Shown here piece after piece: positions 17,214 to 25,614 of a stretch of 52,534 nucleotides of DNA. This stretch comes from an uncultured Acidimicrobiaceae bacterium (lineage in GTDB: Bacteria > Actinomycetota > Acidimicrobiia > Spongiisociales > UBA5794), in assembly GCA_947258985.1 (NCBI GenBank), contig CAMYKI010000039.1:1544-54077 (forward strand). Reading direction: 5' to 3'. Under the pieces are notes generated by a model. The model did no database searches. It was not told the DNA's origin and saw only the letters and a program-made list of their open reading frames with translations. Position numbers and translations under genes: made by a program. Numbering within the stretch: the stretch's first letter is position 1; each line of letters opens with the position of its first letter.

Positions 17214-17828
17214 ATGGGTTCAATGCACATCAAGAAACTCGTCATCGTTGCTTCTGCTCTCGTGGTCTTTACGGCTGCGTGCGGGGGTCAGTCGGCCGAG
17301 GAGGCACTCCTCGAGGAGATCATGGAGAGCAGCGGAGAGGACATTGGGGACCTCGACATCAATCTCGACGAGGACGGCGAAGGCTTCAGCATCAGCGTTG
17401 AGGGCGAGGATGGTGAGGACGTCAGCATCAGCGGCAGTGGAGATGACGAAACCTTCGAGATGACTGTCGAGGGCGAAGACGGCGAGGTCATGACGTTCGG
17501 CGGTGGCGAGGTCCCCGACGATTTGACGGTGCCGGTTCCCGGCGGCGGCGAGGTTACTGCGACGTTCAGCAGCGAGTCCGATGTCACCGTTGCACTCATG
17601 TACCCACAGAACGAGTTCGACAGTCTCGTGTCTTTCTACGACGACGCCCTCAACCCGGACAGCGACGATGTCCAACGGAACGAATCGACATTCAGCGGCG
17701 ATGATGGAACCACACGGAGCGTATTTTGGAATGCGTCGGAGGGAGGCTGGCAGGTCAGCGTCACCGACTGCTACGGCCTCGAGGGCGAACTCGATTCGGT
17801 CTGCGTGAACATCTACGAGCAAAAGTAG
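17214..17828 (+). CDS. Acidic secreted lipoprotein, hypothetical
   Basis: 204 residues, not recognised. Signal peptide with lipobox (VFTAAC, Cys about 22), followed by about 60 residues rich in Asp, Glu and Gly with three near-repeats of 'VEGEDGE' (residues about 61-95). The C-terminal half has DVTVALMYPQNEFDSLVSFY and a Cys pair (DCYG, SVCV) that may form a disulphide. The acidic part could bind cations. GGAGAA precedes ATG 17214; ATG 17223 is an alternative. It is convergent with the SDR gene, six bases apart. Confidence 0.8.
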   Translation: MGSMHIKKLVIVASALVVFTAACGGQSAEEALLEEIMESSGEDIGDLDINLDEDGEGFSISVEGEDGEDVSISGSGDDETFEMTVEGEDGEVMTFGGGEVPDDLTVPVPGGGEVTATFSSESDVTVALMYPQNEFDSLVSFYDDALNPDSDDVQRNESTFSGDDGTTRSVFWNASEGGWQVSVTDCYGLEGELDSVCVNIYEQK

Positions 17829-17833
17829 GGCCG

Positions 17834-18490
17834 TTACCAGGGCTGCTCTGAGCCGTCCCAGTTGTAGAAACGACCGTGGTCGGCCGATGACATCCCGGCT
17901 ATTACCCGGCGGATGCCGGTAGCGCTCTCTTCCACGGAGAGGGTGGCGCCGGATCCTCCCATATCGGTGCGGACCCAGCCCGGGTGCATCACGACGGCGA
18001 TGACGCCGGCAAGCTCCCAGGCCGGGGCGCGCAGCCGAAACTCGTCGTTGAGCGCAGCCTTCGAGTCTCCGTAGTCGCCGAGAATGTCGGTTCGACCCCG
18101 GCGCGAACCCATACGCGAAGTCATGAGTACGACACTCCCGTTATCAGCCATCCGGCCACCTGCGATTAGCGACTGCACCACCCGGATCGGGCCTTCGGCG
18201 TTGACTTCCATGAGCTCGTCGCGGGTGTGGCCCCGGTAGATGCCGGCATTGTGGATGACAACATCAAGCCCTCTCTGAGGCAGGGCTTCCACCAGCGAAC
18301 TCACCTGCCCATCGTTGCGCACGTCAAGCCGGTGCAGCTGGACCGCACCGTCGATCTCGCCTAGATCTCCGGGCTCTTCACCTCGGGTGGTGGCGTGAAC
18401 CGTCCATCCGTCTCGAGCGTACTGGCGTACCAACTCCAGCCCTATGCCCCGGCTGGCTCCAACAACAAGAACATGACCTGGTTCGTTCAT
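17834..18490 (-). CDS. Short-chain dehydrogenase/reductase (SDR)
   Basis: 218 residues of Rossmann fold. The nucleotide motif is VVGASRGIGLELVRQ (TGxxxGIG type), with HNAGIY in place of NNAG, the catalytic Ser in LMTSRMGS and YGDSK as YxxxK, so the catalytic residues are kept. The short length and motif order resemble C-factor/sniffer-like SDRs. Substrate unknown. The ATG has TAGAAT six bases upstream (18497-18502 on the complementary strand), and that hexamer contains the stop codon of the upstream DUF3179 gene, so it may have its own leaderless promoter as well as read-through. Confidence 0.88.
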   Translation of the reverse strand: MNEPGHVLVVGASRGIGLELVRQYARDGWTVHATTRGEEPGDLGEIDGAVQLHRLDVRNDGQVSSLVEALPQRGLDVVIHNAGIYRGHTRDELMEVNAEGPIRVVQSLIAGGRMADNGSVVLMTSRMGSRRGRTDILGDYGDSKAALNDEFRLRAPAWELAGVIAVVMHPGWVRTDMGGSGATLSVEESATGIRRVIAGMSSADHGRFYNWDGSEQPW

Positions 18491-18499
18491 GCCCGAATT

Positions 18500-19945
18500 C
18501 TACGGTTGCCAGACAAGGGTGTCGGGGTGAAACTGGCTCCAGGCAAACCAGAATGCCTGGTGCGTAGGAAGACCGGCCCCGTCGCCGGTGGTTGCTACGA
18601 GGCCACCGCCGTCGAGCTGCACGGTCACGTCCTGCAGTTGCACGGCCTCACCGGCTTCCAGCGCCAGTGTCGCGATTCCGACGGGAAACGCCAGTTGGGT
18701 TCCATCGGGGGCGGTCACTCCGAGGACGTGATCCTGGACCCCGAGGCGCGGATCCACATCACCAACGGGGAAGATTGGACCGTTGTCGTCGCGACCGCCC
18801 AGTGGGTCATCCGGGTACTCGAGCCCACGACCGCCGTCCTGAGCGATGATCGTTGTGTTGGGATGGGCCGCCTTCCACTCACCCCACGTGGTCGTCACGA
18901 CTGCGACCTGATTCAGGATCACTCCGGCGTCGTGCAGCGGGCCGGTGAGAGCCACACCGAGGAACGTGTCGAATACGGACTTCGAGTTGAGCTCATACAT
19001 GACCTTGTTGGAGCGGGAGAGCAGGCCGGACGTCCGGAGCACGAGGTTGGCTTCGCTCCCCCGCACCTCGTCGGTGAGAAAAGCCTGAGCCGAACCGCAG
19101 AGCGTGCAGTAAGGCATGCCGATGCGGCGGCCGGCGATGGTGTCGTTGACCATTTCATGGACTTCCATCATGTTCTTCGGATAGGCCCTCGCCTCGCCGT
19201 CGATCGCGATCGCAAACACGACCCCATCGTCCGCATACCAGTCTCCGCCGGCGGCGTCGGTCACGGGAGGGTCATCGAGCGCCGGGATGCAGCCGCGGGC
19301 ACAGCGCTCCAGATCACCCAGCGGGCGGTCGTCGATGAAGACACCACCCCAACTCACCAAGCGCCAGTCGACGTCGCCGCCGCCGTCTTCGAAGAACGGC
19401 TCCCAGCCGGGCTCGACCAGCGTGAAGAGACGCCGCTTGTAGTCGGCGTAGCCGGGCGGGGCTTCCACGTCCCAAGCGATCATGTAGTCGTTCACCTTCT
19501 GCCACGGGCGGTCGGAGAGTTGTGGAGTCAGGTCGGTTCCGGTCAGCTGATTGAACGCCTCGACTGCCGATCTCCAGGAGGCGGTCCCCTGGAAGAAGCG
19601 CATGATGTCGGCAAGCAGCCACGCCAGCCGGGGATCTCCGGTAGCGCCGATCGCGGACACATCTTCCGGCTCGAACCCAGTTTCGAGGGAACTCCACAGC
19701 GTCTCCACAGCTGCGATGGCTTCGTCCGTCAGAGAACCCGTCGTGACATCTGGAGCCGGGGGGATGATCTCGCCGCGAGAATCGACCAGAGCCCCATCGG
19801 GGATTGGGTCAGAGTCCCCTGGAGAAGGGACCTCATCGGTCGTCGTCACCGTGGGGGCGGGAGCCGTCGTCTCGGGCGACGCCGGGTCGGATGCGGAGCA
19901 ACCCCCGGCCAGGATCAGTACGCCAACGATCAGTCTTTTCAACAC
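18500..19945 (-). CDS. DUF3179 domain-containing exported protein
   Basis: 481 residues from GTG 19945. A short signal (LKRLIVGVLILAGGCS) suggests a lipoprotein, though the lipobox is imperfect. After a Thr/Pro/Asp-rich linker comes a helical region, then from about residue 250 the DUF3179 domain: VFAIAIDGEARAYP, VNDTIAGRRIGMPYCTLCGS with a CxxC, and VFDTFLGVALTGPL. DUF3179 proteins are widespread and exported, but their biochemical role is not established; the CxxC suggests metal or redox chemistry. TACGTT lies seven bases before the GTG and no ribosome site exists, supporting a leaderless start. Divergent from the HExxH gene. Confidence 0.85.
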   Translation of the reverse strand: MLKRLIVGVLILAGGCSASDPASPETTAPAPTVTTTDEVPSPGDSDPIPDGALVDSRGEIIPPAPDVTTGSLTDEAIAAVETLWSSLETGFEPEDVSAIGATGDPRLAWLLADIMRFFQGTASWRSAVEAFNQLTGTDLTPQLSDRPWQKVNDYMIAWDVEAPPGYADYKRRLFTLVEPGWEPFFEDGGGDVDWRLVSWGGVFIDDRPLGDLERCARGCIPALDDPPVTDAAGGDWYADDGVVFAIAIDGEARAYPKNMMEVHEMVNDTIAGRRIGMPYCTLCGSAQAFLTDEVRGSEANLVLRTSGLLSRSNKVMYELNSKSVFDTFLGVALTGPLHDAGVILNQVAVVTTTWGEWKAAHPNTTIIAQDGGRGLEYPDDPLGGRDDNGPIFPVGDVDPRLGVQDHVLGVTAPDGTQLAFPVGIATLALEAGEAVQLQDVTVQLDGGGLVATTGDGAGLPTHQAFWFAWSQFHPDTLVWQP

Positions 19946-20027
19946 GAGAATCAACGTAGCAATGGTCGCCGGGAAGAGAGACGGTTCCCGGGTTACCAAT
20001 TGGTGAACACTGGGATATGGTTGATGC

Positions 20028-21494
20028 ATGAGGCGGCACACCGCAGTCGCGGTGCTCACGGGCATGGTGGTGTTGAGCGCGTGCGCCCAGGACTCCGAGC
20101 CCGTCGTCGACGACACCTGGGCGCATGAGGCCGAAGAGGTCGTTGCCCTGCTGGCCGATGCCTACGACGTCGCTGATCCGTATCAGGCAGCCCGCTTCTT
20201 CACGGCGGGTGGCACCCTGGACCTCACGATCTGGGGCTACCCGGTGGCAACCACTCCTGATGAGGTTGTTGAAGTAGTCCGCGATCTCTGGTTCATGCAG
20301 CCCGATTTCGCCAACGTCAGAGCCGACCACCTGTTCGTTTCGCCAGTTGGTGCTCTTGCGTGGTGGTCTGCATACGACAAGGACTATGCCGGCGGCAACA
20401 ACTGGGTTCAGAGCTACTCGTTTGGCCGGGGCGGGCACACCGCATCGCAGGCCTTCCGTAACGTTGAACCAGGCGAGGAGCGCAACACTCCGGAAGAGAT
20501 CGCAGCCCTGGAACTGGCCGACCGATACTTCGAGGCCTGGGAGACCAAGGACGCCACAGCAATCGCCGCCGTCTATTCGCCGTCGGTCGTCGTCCGCGAC
20601 GACACTACCGACGAGGAATGGCGGAGTATCGACGAGCTACTGGCAGATGTGGACAGTGCTCCCCCGCTCCAACCAGGGCCCTCGCCGCGCACCTTTGTCT
20701 ACCAAGACGGGAACCATGTTCAAGTGATCGCCCTTGTGCAACTCGGGGGAGATTGCTCGCGTCTCGAAGCCCGGCGCTGGGTACTTGCCGGCGACCGGAT
20801 AGTCAAAGAGACCAGATTCACTCACGTTCCGTCGGCACAACGCTGCCTGAGCGGCCTTGCCGACGGATGGTGGACCACCTTCGAGCTGCCCCCTGATCTG
20901 CAGAACAACGTCACCGAGATCATCGACGTTGGTGGCTCGCAAGTAGAGCTGGTCAACGCCGAGCCGATACACGAGGAATTCACCCGCTGGCTGTTCGATC
21001 GGTACTTCGAAGCGGGAATCGGGGTCCCGGAGGTGGCGGCGGTGTGGTACCCGCCGGCACCTGAGTGCGACAAGCTGGGCGGTCTTGCCATCGAGGCGGA
21101 CGAGCGATACGAGGGTCGCCATACGGTGGTGATCTGTTTCACTGATGAGCGGCTCGAGTACGACGGTTCCGAGTCAGGCTGGTTCCCGCCGGCGGCGGCC
21201 TATGGTTTACACGAGTTGGCTCACATATGGATGGTGGATCGCTTGACCGACGACATCCGGGCCCAGTACAACGACGACGCCGGCCTCACCGTGTGGCGGG
21301 GGGCAGAAGCCGAATGGGCGCAGCGCGGTGTCGAGCAAGCGGCTTTCACCATACCCTGGGCCATCACCGGTGACGCCGACGCGCTTTGGCCGATCTTCTT
21401 TCCGGAAATATCCTGCGAGGAGCTAGCGGACCGCTACACATTGCTCACGGGAGACGAACCTTTGACTACGTGCGGAGAGGATGGTTGGTCATGA
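20028..21494 (+). CDS. Lipoprotein with two NTF2-like domains and an HExxH domain
   Basis: 488 residues. A signal peptide ends in a lipobox (VVLSAC, Cys19). Residues about 30-145 and 155-265 look like two SnoaL/NTF2-like units (ALLADAYDVADPYQAARFF; LELADRYFEAWETKDATAIA). The C-terminal part holds HELAH (395-399) in AAYGLHELAHIWMVDRL, a gluzincin-like HExxH motif, with a Glu-rich stretch downstream (WRGAEAEWAQRGVEQAAF) that may supply the third ligand, as in peptidases of that type. I do not know this domain combination. TATGGT lies six bases before the ATG (leaderless). The stop overlaps the next gene (ATGA). Confidence 0.8.
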   Translation: MRRHTAVAVLTGMVVLSACAQDSEPVVDDTWAHEAEEVVALLADAYDVADPYQAARFFTAGGTLDLTIWGYPVATTPDEVVEVVRDLWFMQPDFANVRADHLFVSPVGALAWWSAYDKDYAGGNNWVQSYSFGRGGHTASQAFRNVEPGEERNTPEEIAALELADRYFEAWETKDATAIAAVYSPSVVVRDDTTDEEWRSIDELLADVDSAPPLQPGPSPRTFVYQDGNHVQVIALVQLGGDCSRLEARRWVLAGDRIVKETRFTHVPSAQRCLSGLADGWWTTFELPPDLQNNVTEIIDVGGSQVELVNAEPIHEEFTRWLFDRYFEAGIGVPEVAAVWYPPAPECDKLGGLAIEADERYEGRHTVVICFTDERLEYDGSESGWFPPAAAYGLHELAHIWMVDRLTDDIRAQYNDDAGLTVWRGAEAEWAQRGVEQAAFTIPWAITGDADALWPIFFPEISCEELADRYTLLTGDEPLTTCGEDGWS

Positions 21495-22009
21495 CCAGGG
21501 GATTCATCGCCGCGCTGGCGGTTGCGATGGCGCTTGGAGTTTCTGCGTGCTCGGACGACACGCTGGATCCGGTGGTTCTGTTCGACATGGAACCGGTGGC
21601 GGCCCAGCCCTGGACCGCGTCCGGCGAGCTCGTCGATGCCGGGCAAGTGTGCTCCGCCGGCGACCGGGCGAACGTAGGCTTGGAATTCCCCGACGGAACC
21701 CCGATGAGCTTTGAGCAGTTCGCTGAGTTGGCCGACGAAGCCGAGGCCGCCGGGGGCAGCCCCATGGACTTCGACAGAGTCAGCCTGGAAGAGTATCGCT
21801 GCGCCGACGGGTCCGGAACGTTCACAATTGGGGAAGAGGTCGACAACACATCCGGACAACCCGAGTTGCGCGGTGAAGTGGTCGGCGGCACCGGCGCCTA
21901 CACCGAGATGACGGGACCCTGTGTCACGGTGGTGACGGAGAACGAGGACCGAAGCGCCATCCTCTCCGTCATCGCCACTTGCGAGTTCGACATGGGTTCG
22001 TCCGGGTAG
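21491..22009 (+). CDS. Small secreted lipoprotein, hypothetical
   Basis: 172 residues. Signal peptide with lipobox (LGVSAC, Cys about 20). The mature part (about 150 residues) is acidic, with ELRGEVVGGTGAYTEMTG near the end, which recalls the 'G.v.gGTGaY.ga.G' strand pair of allene-oxide-cyclase-like or dirigent-like barrels; that resemblance is weak. Cys residues at VCSAGD, YRCADG, GPCVTV and TCEFD could form two disulphides. The ATG overlaps the preceding TGA, so it is co-translated with the HExxH protein. Confidence 0.78.
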   Translation: MTRGFIAALAVAMALGVSACSDDTLDPVVLFDMEPVAAQPWTASGELVDAGQVCSAGDRANVGLEFPDGTPMSFEQFAELADEAEAAGGSPMDFDRVSLEEYRCADGSGTFTIGEEVDNTSGQPELRGEVVGGTGAYTEMTGPCVTVVTENEDRSAILSVIATCEFDMGSSG

Positions 22010-22137
22010 CCGCCCGTCTGCTCGTTCGATCGGATCACGCCCTGCGTCGTCGCGGTCGCACCCCGCCCACAATCAACAGAGAAGAGTACGGTTGGACGAA
22101 AGCGGTTTCAGGCGCGCCCCGGTAACGGAGATTTGTC

Positions 22138-22926
22138 ATGAGATGCTTGAACCGCTTCATCGCAGCAACGGCCGTCGCCGGCCTCGCCGCCGGCTGTGGA
22201 ACCACCAGTGGTGTGGACCCCCCCTTCAGCGTGACATCGACCGTCCTGTCTCAGGAGACGGGAAGCGAAATCGCAGTCTTCTCCCCGGAAGGCGAGGGAT
22301 CGTGGCCCGTCGTGTACGCACTTCACGGTGCCAGCAGCAACTGGCAGCGCCTTGCAGGAACAGCAGGGGAACTGGCGAGTCACGGCACGGTGGTTTTCGC
22401 CCCCAACTACCAAACAGCCAGCCAGCCACAAGCGCTGGAGGGCACCGAATGCGGCTACAGGTTCGTTCACAGCATTGCTGAAGATCATGGCGGTGATCTC
22501 GATCAGCCGGTCGCCATCGTCGGGCATTCCTTTGGAGCCTTCTTGGGGCTCAACATCGGGCTCGACGCCGCACTCTATGGACCCGCGGGAACCTATGACG
22601 CATGCTTCACAGGAGAACCCCGCCCAGACGTAATCGCGGGGATCGCCGGCTGCTATTACCAGGTCGAAGACCAAGAGTTCGACTTCGATCCTGTTGGGTG
22701 GGGCTGGGCCAACCAGCAAGCCGAACTGGTTCTGGTAGCCGGGATGGAAGACGTTGACTGCGAGGCGTGGCAGTCGGAAGACGCATCCGCAGCCCTCGCA
22801 CTGGCCGGATACAACGTCGAGCTCGTGGAAATCGCGGGAGCGGACCACGGCTCTCTGGTCTTCCCGGTCGCCGACGAGGAAACAGTGCGGGCGATCCTCA
22901 ACGCAATCGAGGCCGCCGGCGAATAG
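22138..22926 (+). CDS. Secreted alpha/beta hydrolase lipoprotein (cutinase/chlorophyllase-like)
   Basis: 262 residues. Signal peptide and lipobox (GLAAGC, Cys about 20). The fold has YALHGASSNW as oxyanion strand, VAIVGHSFGAFLGLNIGL with nucleophile Ser in GHSFG, an Asp probably in VAGMEDVDC and His in GADHGSLVFP. The tight spacing 'HG...GTVVFAPNY' recalls the dienelactone-hydrolase / PET-hydrolase / chlorophyllase group. It would act outside the cell on an unknown ester. ACGGAG precedes the ATG. It follows the lipoprotein pair after 128 bp, in which TACGGT at 22087 could be a -10 element. Confidence 0.82.
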   Translation: MRCLNRFIAATAVAGLAAGCGTTSGVDPPFSVTSTVLSQETGSEIAVFSPEGEGSWPVVYALHGASSNWQRLAGTAGELASHGTVVFAPNYQTASQPQALEGTECGYRFVHSIAEDHGGDLDQPVAIVGHSFGAFLGLNIGLDAALYGPAGTYDACFTGEPRPDVIAGIAGCYYQVEDQEFDFDPVGWGWANQQAELVLVAGMEDVDCEAWQSEDASAALALAGYNVELVEIAGADHGSLVFPVADEETVRAILNAIEAAGE

Positions 22927-23084
22927 CGCACATATGGTGACGGCGCCGGGGACAGCGACATCCGCCCTGGTGCCTGGGTCGGGTTGTGCTGACACCGGCT
23001 AACGCTGAGGAGGGCTCGACGCAGCCGCTCGGCCCCGAGGTTGACAAGTGGCCGGGGATAGTGCTCAGCGGACGCGGCTTGCTG

Positions 23085-23328
23085 CCGACCCTCGAAGATC
23101 GCCCGCACCGTCTCGATGGTGTCAGCCTCGACCGCGGTCTAGTCCTCCCGGTAGCCCTTGACCCGCGCACAACGGAGTGCCATTCCGCCGGTGTAGCGGG
23201 AGCTGGCCTGGATCCCGTCAATGGCGATCTCGGCACCTGCTGCGGCCGGATGTGGACGACGTGCCCGGGGCGGTGGGTCTCTAGCTCGAGGACCTCTCCG
23301 TCTGCCGTTCGAGAGTGGCGTCCGTCAT
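23085..23328 (-). pseudogene. ligB: Remnant of ATP-dependent DNA ligase, C-terminal part
   Basis: On the complementary strand, reading from 23328, this stretch aligns with the last 80 residues of the intact ligase encoded 700 bp away. The match begins [12 protein letters not shown], continues after a one-base deletion with [19 protein letters not shown], and after a second one-base deletion with [16 protein letters not shown]. An in-frame TAG replaces the Lys of the 'TDKT' position, and the normal stop is lost. Over the final 49 residues 41 are identical to the intact copy. The 5' four-fifths of the gene are gone. It is a decayed paralogue. Flanks 22927-23084 and 23329-23496 show nothing else I recognise. 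Confidence 0.88.
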
Positions 23329-23496
23329 CGGGAGCGGCTGCAAGTGTTGGCGATTCGCGGAGACAGGCTCCGGGCTTTCTTGCGACACTCGTCGAGCCTC
23401 GCGTGACCGTGACTCTCGGCTAGAGCTGGGATCGTCGCCACAAAACGGGTTTGGCTAGGTGTAGCTTTGACTCCCGGCCAACCGAAGGAGCTAATC

Positions 23497-23943
23497 GTGG
23501 ATGCGTCGGACGTATACCTCGCGAAGGTGGCACAGGAAACTATTGAGCGCCAACTGGAGCGTCCGATAAATGCGACGATCGGTACGCTCAACCCCGACGG
23601 GTCGATCCATCTGGCCTTTGTGCTCTTTTTGTGGGAAGACGGCAAGCTCTACTTTGAGACTGCTTCCATGACAAGGAAGGCTCGCAACGTCGCTGCTCGA
23701 TCCACGGCGTCTTTCGCCGTCGAGGGCAAAGGGTTCATGGCCATGGCAGAAGGTATCGGGCGGATCATCGATGGCCGCGACGTGGACACCGTCGGCGCCG
23801 CGTGGGGAACCGTTGATGACGTGGCAGTCGAGATCACACCGACGAAATGGCGTTCTTGGTCCAACGAAATCCTGAGCGAACTTGGAAGAGCGTCGGCGGA
23901 GGATCTCGAGCCAAGCGAATGGTGGGCACCCGATTCGGGCTGA
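23497..23943 (+). CDS. Pyridoxamine 5'-phosphate oxidase-fold protein (PPOX family)
   Basis: 148 residues of flavin/F420-binding split barrel: NATIGTLNPDGSIHLAFVLF, LYFETASMTRKARNV, then STASFAVEG and AMAEGIGRII. This is the pattern of PPOX-class proteins that bind FMN or F420; true PNPOx activity is unlikely given the short length. The GTG at 23497 is chosen because AAGGAG lies six bases upstream; a TTG at 23467 lies before that ribosome site. It lies between the ligase fragment and intact ligase, on the opposite strand. Confidence 0.83.
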   Translation: MDASDVYLAKVAQETIERQLERPINATIGTLNPDGSIHLAFVLFLWEDGKLYFETASMTRKARNVAARSTASFAVEGKGFMAMAEGIGRIIDGRDVDTVGAAWGTVDDVAVEITPTKWRSWSNEILSELGRASAEDLEPSEWWAPDSG

Positions 23944-24039
23944 CCGGCCCGACCTCAGTTGCGCCTAACGACGCACGTGCGCTCAGCATCGGATCGCACG
24001 ATGCCTTGATCGGGTGACACACCTGTTTTGGCTGTCCAG

Positions 24040-25551
24040 CTACCGACCCTCGAATACTGCTCGCACGGTCTCGATCGTGTCTGCTTCCTCAGCCGTTTTG
24101 TCGGTTCGGTAGCCCTTGACCCGAGCAAAACGCAGCGCCATACCGCCCGGGTACCGCGAACTGGCCTGAACCCCGTCGAACGCTATCTCAACTACTTGCT
24201 CAGGACGGACATACACCACGTGGCCCTCTCGGTGCGTCTCCAGATCGAGGAAGCGTTCCGTCTGCCACTCCAGGACCACATCGGTCATGCCCTTGAAGGT
24301 CTTCCCCAGCATCACGTAGCTTCCGTCGCCTGCTCGGGCACCGAGATGGATGTTGCTCAGCCAACCCTTTCTGCGCCCCGACCCCCACTCGACGGCAAGG
24401 ACAACCAGATCGAGCGTATGCACCGGTTTCACCTTCAGCCACCCGGCACCACGCCTCCCTGCCGCATAGGGAGTATCCAACGACTTGAGCACCACGCCTT
24501 CATGACCTGCCGCAAGCGTCTCCTCAAAGAAGGTCTGGGCTTCGCTTCCGTCGGCAGTGATGATCCGGGGCACCCGGAACTGCTCGGGAACGAGACGATC
24601 GAGCCGATCCATCCGCTCTCGCAACGGTAAATCGAGGATGTCCTCGCCGTCCGCATGCAGCACATCGAAGAAGAAGGGCGACAGTTCGAGAGCGTCCTCC
24701 GATCCCTCGCTGCCAAACCGACCCATGGTTGCCTGAAACGGGACCGGACGACCATCGGTCCGTAGCCCGATGGCCTCGCCGTCCAGCACCAGCGTCGACG
24801 CCGGGAATCCAGCCACCGCACCGACAACCTCGGGGAGCCGGTCCGTGACATCGTTGAGGTTGCGGGTAAAGACTCGCACCTCGCCGTCGTCGAGATGCAC
24901 CTGGATGCGGGCGCCGTCGAGCTTGCGCTCGATGGCCGCTTCTTCGAGCTTCTCGAGCCCTTCTTCCACCGAGGCCGCCGTCTTAGCAAGCATCGGAGAC
25001 ACCGGCCGGAGAAGCCGCAGCCCGAAAGCTTTCACGGCCTGCCGACCCCCGGCAGTCGCCGCCACTGCCACCTCGGCGACATCGCCGGTGAACATGGTGG
25101 CCCGCCTCACCAACCCGACGGGCACACCGGAACCCTTGGCTACAGCATCCATCATCAGGCGTTCCCCGGCGCCCTGGCGAAGACCGCCGAGTAGCAGCGC
25201 CGCAAGGAAGGTCTGCTCTTCCCGGGTTGCCCGGGCGAAGAGGACATCGAGCGCATCACGCCGGGCCGCGGTTGATCCCTCTCCCGAAAGGGCCGCGATG
25301 GACTCGAGCGCGACGTCGACGTCGACCAGGTTGAGCGTGGCGGCTTCCGCCGGGGCCGGCAGGTCCCGCAACGAGGCGAATCCGACTCCAAAGGAACCTT
25401 GTGGCACTATCCCGGCGAGGTAGGCCACACCGATGGGCAGTTCGTCGCCGCCGAGAGCACCTACCGCAGCTGCCAGTAGAGACACCTTCTCGTTGCGGGC
25501 GGTAGTGGCCCCGACCTTGTCCGAAACCTCGACGAGTTCACAGAGACGCAT
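24040..25551 (-). CDS. ligB: ATP-dependent DNA ligase (LigB type)
   Basis: 503 residues, near the length of actinobacterial LigB. An N-terminal DNA-binding domain (KVSLLAAAVGAL; QTFLAALLLGGLRQGAGERL) precedes the adenylation domain with motif I ERKLDGARIQV (Lys is adenylated), motif III-like LVLDGEAIGL, motif IV HEGVVLKS and motif V GWLKVKPVHTLDLVVLAVEW. A C-terminal OB domain follows. LigB enzymes seal nicks in repair and are dispensable beside NAD-dependent LigA. ATG 25551 fits the family N-terminus; a longer frame would run into the divergent aldo/keto reductase gene. A broken copy of its 3' end lies at 23085-23328. Confidence 0.93.
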   Translation of the reverse strand: MRLCELVEVSDKVGATTARNEKVSLLAAAVGALGGDELPIGVAYLAGIVPQGSFGVGFASLRDLPAPAEAATLNLVDVDVALESIAALSGEGSTAARRDALDVLFARATREEQTFLAALLLGGLRQGAGERLMMDAVAKGSGVPVGLVRRATMFTGDVAEVAVAATAGGRQAVKAFGLRLLRPVSPMLAKTAASVEEGLEKLEEAAIERKLDGARIQVHLDDGEVRVFTRNLNDVTDRLPEVVGAVAGFPASTLVLDGEAIGLRTDGRPVPFQATMGRFGSEGSEDALELSPFFFDVLHADGEDILDLPLRERMDRLDRLVPEQFRVPRIITADGSEAQTFFEETLAAGHEGVVLKSLDTPYAAGRRGAGWLKVKPVHTLDLVVLAVEWGSGRRKGWLSNIHLGARAGDGSYVMLGKTFKGMTDVVLEWQTERFLDLETHREGHVVYVRPEQVVEIAFDGVQASSRYPGGMALRFARVKGYRTDKTAEEADTIETVRAVFEGR

Positions 25552-25614
25552 TGCAGCGCCGAGACTATCGGAATCGAGCGCTTCCACCGGATCGTCGAGG
25601 CTTAGAGTGGCTCC

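Noticed and set aside
18395..20128. 577-codon open frame on the + strand
   Set aside because: Antisense to the DUF3179 gene, whose CxxC domain and signal sequence are clear; no recognisable protein features.
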